Below, in pieces: positions 1 to 7,100 of a DNA stretch of 7,545 nucleotides. The translations under genes were made by a program, and so were the position numbers. The notes beneath the pieces are model-generated. The model saw nothing but the letters and a program-made list of their open reading frames with translations. It had not been told where the DNA came from and did not search any database. The DNA is from Thiobacillus sp. (lineage in GTDB: Bacteria > Pseudomonadota > Gammaproteobacteria > Burkholderiales > Thiobacillaceae): positions 1 through 7,545 of the forward strand of contig JANJUT010000088.1 of assembly GCA_024710445.1 (NCBI GenBank), written 5' to 3'. The first letter of the stretch is position 1; each line of letters opens with the position of its first letter.

Positions 1-1258
1 CGGCCGGATCGTCGTAGACCGCCTGGTCGAGCGCGCCCTCGCTCCTGGCGACGATGCAGGTCACCGCGCAGTCGCCGCTGACGTTGACAACGGTGCGCAG
101 CATGTCGAGCAGGCGATCGACGCCGATGATGAGCGCGATGCCCTCGACCGGCAGGCCAACCTGGCCCAGCACCATGGTCAGCGTCACCAGGCCGACGCCC
201 GGCACGGCGGCGGTGCCGACCGAGGCCAGCGTGGCGGTCAGCACCACCAGCAGATAATCGGTGAGCGACAGGTCGATGCCGTAGACGTTGGCGATGAATA
301 CCGTGGCCACGCCCTGCATCATGGCCGTGCCGTCCATGTTGATGGTGGCGCCCATCGGCACGGTGAACGAGGCGACGCTGTTCTTCACTCCCATCTTGTG
401 CTCTACCGTGTGCAGCGTCACGGGGATGGTGGCGCCCGAACTGGCAGTGGAAAATGCGAACGCCGCCGGATCGCGCATCTTCTTCAGGAAGGTGATCGGA
501 TTGAGCGAGCCCAGCAGGCGCAGCAGCAGCGGATAGGTGCCAAACAGCTGGATCGCCAGCGCCGCGCTCAAGGTCAGGAAATAAGCTGCCAGCGGCAGCA
601 GCAGGTCCAGCCCCTGGGTGGCAAAGGTGCGGGTAATCAGCGCGAACACGCCATAGGGCGCCAGCCGCATGATCCATTCGACCATGTGCATGATCACGGC
701 ATCGAGATCGGTGAACAGGTTCAGCACATGCTTGCCACGCGTACCCGACATCGTCACCGCCACGCCGAACAGCAGCGCAAACACGATGATCTGCAGCATG
801 TTGCCTTCGGCCATGGCCGCCACCGGATTGGTCGGCACCATATTGATCAGCACCTGGGTCAGCGGTGGCGCTTCCTTGCCGCTGAAGCTTGCGGTGCTTG
901 TACCGGCATCGAATCCATGGCCGGGGCCGACGATGCCTGCCAGGCTCAGGGCGATGGTCACGGCAACCGCGGTGGTCGCCAGATACAGCGCCAGCGCCTT
1001 GATGCCGATGCGCCCCAGTGCCTTCAGGTCGGACAGGGCGGTGACCCCCACCACCAGCGACACGAATACCAGCGGCACCACCATCATTTTCAGCGCCGCC
1101 ACGAATACCGAGCCGGCCACCTGCAACAAGCCGTCGACCAGAAACATCTGGATCCATGGCATGGTACCCAACTGGTTCAGCCCAACACCCAGCACCATGC
1201 CTGCGAGCATCGCGATCACGATCTGGCGGGTGAGGCGGTGGGATTCAGGCGCGGCCAT
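1..1258 (-). CDS. Dicarboxylate/amino acid:cation symporter (DAACS/SLC1 family), C-terminal end cut by window edge
   Basis: Inner-membrane secondary transporter that takes up acidic amino acids (Glu/Asp) or C4-dicarboxylates with Na+ or H+. The frame is open from ATG at 1258 to the left edge (419 codons, no stop). Family members are about 400-450 residues, so only a short tail is missing. Family signatures appear in order: the HP1 serine motif ASSGATIPVT (Ser273-Ser274), the TM7 motif NMDGT (307-311), the HP2 motif VGTAAVPGVG, and the TM8 motif DRLLDMLRTVVNVSGD (from Asp381). In the TM8 motif Asp385, Arg388, Thr389, Asn392 and Asp396 match the GltPh residues that bind the substrate amino group, the side-chain carboxylate and Na+. 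This favours an acidic amino acid over a plain dicarboxylate (inference). No other start codon lies in frame before the upstream TAG, and no clear Shine-Dalgarno precedes ATG. The gene is divergent from the carboxypeptidase gene. The family call is very secure; the substrate is not. Confidence 0.95.
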   Translation of the reverse strand, partial: MAAPESHRLTRQIVIAMLAGMVLGVGLNQLGTMPWIQMFLVDGLLQVAGSVFVAALKMMVVPLVFVSLVVGVTALSDLKALGRIGIKALALYLATTAVAVTIALSLAGIVGPGHGFDAGTSTASFSGKEAPPLTQVLINMVPTNPVAAMAEGNMLQIIVFALLFGVAVTMSGTRGKHVLNLFTDLDAVIMHMVEWIMRLAPYGVFALITRTFATQGLDLLLPLAAYFLTLSAALAIQLFGTYPLLLRLLGSLNPITFLKKMRDPAAFAFSTASSGATIPVTLHTVEHKMGVKNSVASFTVPMGATINMDGTAMMQGVATVFIANVYGIDLSLTDYLLVVLTATLASVGTAAVPGVGLVTLTMVLGQVGLPVEGIALIIGVDRLLDMLRTVVNVSGDCAVTCIVARSEGALDQAVYDDPA

Positions 1259-1416
1259 GCAGATGAGGGAGGTAAATCGACATGCAGCGAGTTTAACAGG
1301 GCGCTACCGCAAGGCTGACGTCGGCAAGCGGCAATGTTATCCTGAACCTGCGCGCACATTCGCGTGTCCATTCGTATTCCTGACCAGCCGGTTTTCTTGA
1401 TTTCATCGACATATCC
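1259..1416. promoter_or_regulatory. Divergent intergenic region with weak promoter-like hexamers
   Basis: This 158-bp gap separates the divergent symporter and carboxypeptidase genes, so promoters for both should lie here. On the plus strand CTGACG (1315-1320) and TATCCT (1338-1343) are 17 bp apart. Each matches the sigma-70 consensus at four of six positions, which would give a leader of about 65 nt for the carboxypeptidase gene. No convincing pair was found for the minus strand, and no operator palindrome stands out. The region's role rests on gene layout; the hexamers themselves are weak evidence. Confidence 0.3.
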
Positions 1417-2580
1417 ATGACTGCTCCATATTTCATGCAACGCCTCGTATTGCTCTTCGCCGCCTTGATCGTGCCTGCCGCCTCGGGTGCCGCTACCGTT
1501 CCACCGCCTCCTGCGCTGGCAGCCAAATCCTGGGTACTGATGGATGCCGCCAGTGGCAGCGTGCTGGTCGACCAGCAGGGCAGCCAGCGTCTGCCGCCCG
1601 CCAGCCTGACCAAGCTGATGACCTCGCATGTCGCGGCGCTGGAAATGCAGCGCGGCCGGCTGAAGGAGAGCGATCTCGTCAACATCAGCGAAAAAGCCTG
1701 GCGCATGGGTGGCTCGAAAATGTTCGTCAAGGTTGGCAATCAGGTTTCGGTACATGACCTGATGCGCGGCATCATCGTGCAGTCTGGCAATGACGCCAGC
1801 ATTGCCCTGGCGGAACACATCGCGGGCGGCGAGGAAACGTTCGCTTCGATGATGAACCAGGAGGCCAGGCGGCTGGGGCTCGCCAATACCTTCTTCGTCA
1901 ACGCCACCGGCTGGCCCGATCCCAACCACTATTCGAGCGCGCTCGATATGGCCAGGCTGGCACGCGCCATCATCCTAGAGGACCCCGCCCACTACGCGCT
2001 GTACGCCGAAAAGGAATTCGTCTGGAACGGCATCAAACAGCCGAACCGCAACCTGCTGTTGTGGCGCGATCCGACCGTCGATGGCCTGAAGACCGGCCAC
2101 ACCGATGAGGCCGGCTATTGCCTGGTGGCATCCGGCAAGCGTGACGGCCAGCGCCTCATCGCCGTGGTCTTCGGCACCGACAGCGAACAGGCCCGCGCCA
2201 ACGAGACCGCCAAGCTGCTTGGCTATGGCTTCAACTTCTTCGACAGCAAGATTTTCTTCAAGAAGGGTGAAACCGTGCAGAGCGTGGATGTCTGGAAAGG
2301 CGCCGCGCGCACCGTCAAGGCCGGCGTCGCCGCCGACTTCGCCGCAGCATTACCCAAGCGTGCGAGCGGCGAGTATCAGACCCGCATCGTGCTGGCCGGG
2401 GGGGATGTGATCGCGCCCGTCGCAGCGGGTGCAGCGTTGGGGCGTGTTGAACTGGTCGGTGCCGGCGGCAAGGTCGTCACGCAGGCACCGCTGGTCGCGC
2501 TCGAGGCAGTCGAGGCGGGCGGCTTCTTCCGCCGTAGCTGGGACAGTATCCGGTTGTTCTTCAGGCACCTGTTCGGCTGA
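1417..2580 (+). CDS. dacC: D-alanyl-D-alanine carboxypeptidase, PBP5/6 family (serine-type, peptidase S11)
   Basis: Periplasmic, membrane-anchored penicillin-binding protein that removes the terminal D-Ala from peptidoglycan pentapeptides and so limits cross-linking. The 387-residue product has all three active-site motifs: SLTK (Ser63 nucleophile, Lys66), SGN (123-125) and KTGHT (225-229). The N-terminus is a signal peptide with a hydrophobic stretch at residues 10-22 and likely cleavage near residues 24-26. A beta-rich PBP5 C-terminal domain spans about 285-370. The last residues, RRSWDSIRLFFRHLFG, form an amphipathic helix of the type that anchors PBP5/6 to the inner membrane. Length and order fit the family. 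Start choice is uncertain: ATG 1417 is the first in frame after a TGA at 1381, but Met7 (1435) would give a more typical signal peptide, and neither has a clear ribosome binding site. It appears monocistronic, with a terminator 28 bases after the stop. The symbol is given at family level; dacA and dacC cannot be separated from sequence alone. Confidence 0.95.
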   Translation: MTAPYFMQRLVLLFAALIVPAASGAATVPPPPALAAKSWVLMDAASGSVLVDQQGSQRLPPASLTKLMTSHVAALEMQRGRLKESDLVNISEKAWRMGGSKMFVKVGNQVSVHDLMRGIIVQSGNDASIALAEHIAGGEETFASMMNQEARRLGLANTFFVNATGWPDPNHYSSALDMARLARAIILEDPAHYALYAEKEFVWNGIKQPNRNLLLWRDPTVDGLKTGHTDEAGYCLVASGKRDGQRLIAVVFGTDSEQARANETAKLLGYGFNFFDSKIFFKKGETVQSVDVWKGAARTVKAGVAADFAAALPKRASGEYQTRIVLAGGDVIAPVAAGAALGRVELVGAGGKVVTQAPLVALEAVEAGGFFRRSWDSIRLFFRHLFG

Positions 2581-2608
2581 CGGTTCAGGGACTGACGGTG
2601 TCATGAAA

Positions 2609-2637
2609 GGCGGTACCCGGAAGGGGCCGCCATTTTT
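2609..2637 (+). terminator. Rho-independent terminator of the carboxypeptidase gene
   Basis: GGCGG (2609-2613) pairs with CCGCC (2627-2631). A T-G wobble and CCC/GGG extend the stem, with A2615 bulged, around a GGAA (GNRA-type) tetraloop at 2619-2622. The stem is followed by ATTTTT ending at 2637. It starts 28 bases after the carboxypeptidase stop codon. On the opposite strand the hairpin is followed by only three T residues, so it should act mainly in the plus direction. Confidence 0.8.
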
Positions 2638-2642
2638 ATGAT

Positions 2643-2662
2643 GCCGGTCACGCGTGGCCGGC
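2643..2662. repeat. 20-bp near-perfect palindrome in the convergent gap
   Basis: GCCGGTCA and TGGCCGGC flank a central CGCG, so the whole 20 bp reads the same on both strands apart from one T/G position. As RNA it is an 8-bp stem including one G-U pair, with a 4-nt loop. It lies between the plus-strand terminator and the end of the minus-strand HD-GYP gene. It could help end HD-GYP transcription, since no better terminator was found there, but no T-run follows it on either strand. The structure is certain; the role is not. Confidence 0.4.
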
Positions 2663-2731
2663 TATCGGAATCCGTTTATAGTGCCCGGCGACCCGGCGCG
2701 GCAGGGCACGGAGAAAATGTCGGGCACCTGC

Positions 2732-3946
2732 TCAACTGGCCCAGAGTTCGTCCAGATTCTCGATGCCCCAGTCGGCTGCGTCCTCGCGGCTGACGATTTT
2801 TTCGATTACGCCCGGACGCGAGAGATCGAGCAGTTCCGGCGTGATGCGGGTTTGCGACCTGGTCGAGAAGAACACCTTGACGCGCGGCGTCAGCAGCGAC
2901 TTTTCCGACTGATCGAGCACCACTGCCAAACGGCCGGAACCGAGCTTCACCAGGGTGCCGACCGGATAGATGCCGATGCTCTTGATGAAGGCCTGGAACA
3001 CGCGTTCATCGAAGTGGCCCTTGCTCCACTCGGTCATTTTCAGAATGGACTCGGCGGGACACCAGCCCGCCTTGTAGGGGCGGTTGGAGGTGATGGCGTC
3101 ATAGACATCGCAGACCGCGCCCATCTTGGCAAAAAGACTGATCTGGTCGCCTGAAAGGCGGTCGGGATAGCCCGTGCCATCGACTTTTTCGTGGTGGTGA
3201 AGGCAGACGTCGAGCACGATATCGCTGGCAGTCTTGCCTTCGAGCAGGATACGGTGTCCTTCGACCGGATGCCCCTTGATGATGCGGAACTCATCGTCAG
3301 TCAGTTTGCCCGGCTTGTTGAGCACGTCCATCGGCATCATGGCCTTGCCCAGATCGTGCAGCAGGCCCGCCATGCCGGCCTCGCGCACGTCTTTTTCATC
3401 CAGTTCCAGCTGCCGTGCCAGCGCCACCATGAGCGCGCAGACCGCGACGGAGTGCATATAGGTATAGTCGTCGGCGGTCTTGAGGCGGGCCAGGCTGATC
3501 AGCGCGCCGGGGTTTCGTCGCACCGAGGATGAGATTTCCTCGACCAGTTCGCCGGCTGCCTCGGCGCTGATGGCATTGCCCATGCGCACTTCCTGGAACA
3601 TGGAAACTACCGCTTGCCTGGCCTTGCTGCAGATCATGGCGGCGCGTTTGAGCTCTTCCATTCGCGACACCGGTCTGGGCGTTTTATCCTGCTGTTTGGC
3701 CTCTGCTTCCACTGTGGCTTCGGTGACGGGGGTTTCACTCACCTGCCTGGTTTCGGCTGGCATATCCAGACCTTTGGCGATATCGATCCAGACCTCGGTA
3801 ATGCCGCTTTCGAGGATGCGCCGGATGTCGTCGGAGTTGTTCAGGGTGAACTTGCTGCGCCAGAATGGATGATCCATCCATGAACCGCACAGCTCGTGCA
3901 GATGCATGCCTGTTCGCAAGTCGCTGGCTTTGATTTTCTTGAGCAT
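2732..3946 (-). CDS. HD-GYP domain protein with N-terminal DUF3391, probable cyclic-di-GMP phosphodiesterase
   Basis: Probable cytoplasmic metal-dependent phosphodiesterase that hydrolyses c-di-GMP, lowering the second messenger that controls motility, biofilm and surface behaviour. The 404-residue product starts with MLKKIKASDLRTGMHL, typical of DUF3391 (about residues 1-90). A charged linker and helical segment (90-145) follow, then the HD-GYP domain (about 150-325). Visible motifs are His165, HDLGK (His197, Asp198, Lys201), GHP (His226), HHEKVDGTGYP (His251, His252, Gly259-Tyr260-Pro261) and CDVYDAIT (Asp280), so the metal-binding set and the GYP loop are intact. A C-terminal extension of about 75 residues follows. 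There is no transmembrane segment and no receiver domain, so the input signal is unknown. ATG 3946 is the only start codon in frame before an upstream stop, and it lacks an obvious Shine-Dalgarno. The gene appears to be a single-gene unit, convergent with the carboxypeptidase gene. Catalytic activity is inferred from intact residues. Confidence 0.95.
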   Translation of the reverse strand: MLKKIKASDLRTGMHLHELCGSWMDHPFWRSKFTLNNSDDIRRILESGITEVWIDIAKGLDMPAETRQVSETPVTEATVEAEAKQQDKTPRPVSRMEELKRAAMICSKARQAVVSMFQEVRMGNAISAEAAGELVEEISSSVRRNPGALISLARLKTADDYTYMHSVAVCALMVALARQLELDEKDVREAGMAGLLHDLGKAMMPMDVLNKPGKLTDDEFRIIKGHPVEGHRILLEGKTASDIVLDVCLHHHEKVDGTGYPDRLSGDQISLFAKMGAVCDVYDAITSNRPYKAGWCPAESILKMTEWSKGHFDERVFQAFIKSIGIYPVGTLVKLGSGRLAVVLDQSEKSLLTPRVKVFFSTRSQTRITPELLDLSRPGVIEKIVSREDAADWGIENLDELWAS

Positions 3947-3979
3947 GGTGTTGGATTGAACGGGTCCGGCCTAGCGTGC

Positions 3980-3985
3980 ATTGTA
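3980..3985 (-). promoter_or_regulatory. Candidate -10 element upstream of the HD-GYP gene
   Basis: The minus strand reads TACAAT here, matching the sigma-70 -10 consensus at five of six positions. It lies 33 bases before the HD-GYP ATG, which would leave a leader of roughly 27 nt. No good -35 hexamer sits 16-18 bp further upstream, so this is a single-box guess supported mainly by position. Confidence 0.25.
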
Positions 3986-4105
3986 GGGGAAATCACTATG
4001 CCGCACCTTGCGCTCCGCTTGTCTTGCCGTCGCGATATGCACTCCGCAGCCTGAGCGGGTATATGGGCTTTTCCTGGGGCAGGCGCTATCGGGTGCTTGC
4101 CGGAA

Positions 4106-4136
4106 GCAGGAAGGGCCGCAATGCGGCCCTTCCTGC
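4106..4136 (-). terminator. Strong hairpin after the E2-E3 fusion gene, probable transcript end
   Basis: A perfect 14-bp GC-rich inverted repeat (4106-4119 with 4123-4136) surrounds a 3-nt loop, starting 17 bases after the TAA of the minus-strand fusion gene. Its place right behind the last gene of the operon suggests termination or 3'-end protection. It lacks the T-run of a classic intrinsic terminator on the minus strand (TTCCGG follows); a TTTTT lies before it, directly after the stop codon. Termination is therefore likely but not certain. The structure itself is unambiguous. Confidence 0.55.
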
Positions 4137-4153
4137 GTGGCAAATGCGAAAAA

Positions 4154-7100
4154 TTACTTCTTCGCAGTCCGCCGCAAGCGATTCAGCAGTCGCCGCGCCA
4201 GTTCGCCGAACAACTCGGTCTGCGTCGGGTGCGGGAAGATCGCCTTGGCCACCTGGTTCAGCGTCATCTCGCCGGCCACCATCATCACGCCGGTGCCGAT
4301 CAGCGTGTCGGTGTGATCGGCCAGGTAGTGCACGCCGATGATGCGGCCGGTCGCCTTGTCGGCCACGAGCTTGATCATGCCTTCGGTCTCGCCGGTGATC
4401 ATCGCCTTGGCGTCAATGCTCATCGGCATCTTGGCTTCCACCGCATCGATGCCCTTGGCCTTGGCCTGCGCCACGCTCAAGCCGACGAAGCCGGCCTGCG
4501 GACGCGAGAAGGTGACGCCGCAGTCGCGGTCCTGGTCGTATTCGCTGGCATGCCCGAGCAGGTTGTCGGCCGCGACGCGGCCTTGCGTGGCGGCGGTGTG
4601 AGCCAGCATGAAACCGCCGACCACGTCGCCGACCGCGTAGATGTGCGGCACGCTGGTCTGGCCACGCGTGTTGACCTTGATCGCGGCGCCGTCGAGTTCA
4701 ACGCCGACCTTGTCCAGATTCAGCTTGCTGGTGTCGGGGCGCTTGCCGGTGGCCATCAGCACGATGTCGCAGTCAAAGGTGGATTCGACGCCATCCTTGT
4801 TGGCATAACGCAGCTTCATCGCGCCGGGTTTGCCGCTTGCCTCCTTGATGTCTGCGCCGGTGACGACGGTGATTTCCTTTTCCAGCGAGGCGATCAGGAC
4901 CTTGCCGATTTCCTCTTCGATTTCGGCGAGGATGCGGTCATGGCGTTCCAGCATCAGCACTTCGGGTCCGAAGTCGCGGAAGATCTGCGCCATTTCGACG
5001 CCGATGACGCCGCCACCGACGATGCCGAGTTTCTTCGGCGGGGTGGCGAGGTTCCAGATGGTGTCGGAGGTGACCACGCCGCCGTTCGCCAAGTTCTCGC
5101 GTGCGCCGGGAATCGGCGGCACGAAGGCGGGGGCGCCGGTGGCGATGACCGCCGCACCGAAGCTGACGGCATAGGGTTCGCCTTCGACCGGGGTGATTTT
5201 CAGCGTGTGGGCGTCGATGAATTCGCCGAAGCCTTCGCGCACGTCGATCTTCATGCCCTTGTCGGCCTTGAGCGCCATCTCGCCGCGGCTGCTTTGCACC
5301 CAGCGGCGATGCTTCTCGACCTGCGCCCAGTTGAGCGCCGGGGTATTGGTGCCATCGACGCCCATTTCGGCATCGTGCGCGCGGTTGCGGATGGTGTCCG
5401 CTGCTGCGCGCCAGGCCTTGGACGGAATGCAACCGCGCCACAGGCATTCGCCGCCGGGGAAGGGTTCGTTGTTGACCATCATCACCTTGATGCCGTGGTC
5501 GGCCAGATCGCGTGCGCAGTCCTCGCCGCCTGGGCCGCCGCCAACAACCACAACCGGGATGTCCCAGTTGCCTTCGGGGATCGGCGAAACCGGTGCGCTG
5601 GTGGCAACAGGTGCCGCGACAGATGCGGCCGCCGCACCGCCTGCGCCCAGCCAGGCTTCGGGCGCTTCAATGGTCTGCTTCAACGTGACCAGGTACAGCG
5701 CCACGTCGGCGCCGTTGAGCACGCGGTGGTCACCGGTGATGGTGAACGGCGTGCCCTGCGGACCGTTGGCGGCAATCGCCAGGATCGCCGAGATGCCGGG
5801 GGTGGGGATCGCGGTGAAATGCGACACGCCCAGCATGCCCATGTTGGAGATGGTGAAGGTGGGGTTGGCGTATTCGGACGGTGCCAGCTTGCGCACGCGG
5901 GCGCGCTCGACCAGGCCGGTCCAGTCGCTTTGCAGTGCGTCCAGCGGCTTCTTCTCGATGCCGTGCAGGATCGGCACCACCAGGCCGCCGTCGTTCGACA
6001 TGACCGCCACGCCGAAGTCGTGGTTGGCGCGCTCGACCAGCTTGTCGACCGGCTGGTAGGCCCAGTTCATGCGCGGGAATTTTTCCATCGCCACCGAACA
6101 GGCCTTGGCAATCGCCACTGTCACTGAGACCTTTTTGGCCTTGGCGGCGGCGGTCAGCGCGGCGGTGTTGATGTTCACCGTGACGTTGAAAGTCGGCAGC
6201 GTGAGCGACGCGGTCATCGCGTGGGAGACGGCCTTTTCCATCGAGGTCATCGCGCGGCCCTGGCCGGGCACATCGACCTGTGGCAGCGAGTGGGCGACTT
6301 CGGCCATGCTGGGTCGGGCGCGTGCCACATCGGCGGCAACGATGACGCCGGATGGGCCGGAACCAGCTAGGCCGGTCAGGTTCACGCCCAGTTGCGCGGC
6401 GACCTTGCGTGCATACGGGCTGGCCTGACGGCCCTGTGGACGTGCGACCGGCGGCATGTTGCCGGCAGCGGAAATCTGCGCAGGCGCGGCCTTTGGGGTG
6501 GGAATATGCGCCGGCCGGTCGGCGGCATGTGGCGCGACCTGATGCGTGTCCTTGACCTTGTGGTCGGCGCTGATGGTGACGCCGGTATCGTTGGCCTTGG
6601 AGGCTTCGTCCACGATGAAGCCCATCGGATGACCGACTTCGACCACGCTGCCGACATCGGCAATCGGGCCGGAAAGAAAGCCTTCCTGGAAGACTTCGAC
6701 ATCCATGATGGCCTTGTCGGTCTCGACCGTGGCGACGATATCGCCGCGCTTGATTGCATCGCCGGGCTGTTTTTCCCAGGTGACGACCACGCCTTCGGTC
6801 ATGGTGTCGGACAGTTGCGGCATCACGATTGGCGTACCGGCGTGGTGCGGGATCATTTCGGTCTGTGCCTGCTCGGCGACCACTTCGTCGGCGGCAATCG
6901 CCACGTCGCCCGCGGTGTCGGTGATGTAGCCGAGCGCGCCGCCAACGGCGACGGTGGCGCCGACGTCAGCCAGCGGGCCGGCCAGATAGCCGGCCTTGAA
7001 CACCTCGACGTCCATGATGGCCTTGTCGGTCTCGACCGTGGCGACGATATCGCCGCGCTCGACTTTGTCGCCGGGCTGTTTTTCCCAGGTGACAAGCACA

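Noticed and set aside
398..1318. A plus-strand open frame of 306 codons opposite the symporter
   Set aside because: The product is a low-complexity Gln/His/Arg-rich chain, as expected for the antisense of a hydrophobic transporter gene. The minus-strand frame carries all DAACS motifs.
1216..1929. A minus-strand frame of 237 codons across the start of the carboxypeptidase gene
   Set aside because: It lies opposite the intact PBP coding sequence, overlaps the symporter start and has no recognisable domain.
2681..2709. Intrinsic terminator for the HD-GYP gene
   Set aside because: The stem is only 6 bp with a 17-nt loop and is followed on the minus strand by TATAAACG, not a T-run.
4097..6127. 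A plus-strand open frame of 676 codons opposite the fusion gene
   Set aside because: Its product is rich in His, Arg, Gly and Asp with no recognisable domain. It mirrors the E2-E3 coding strand, whose high-GC third positions remove stops on the opposite strand.
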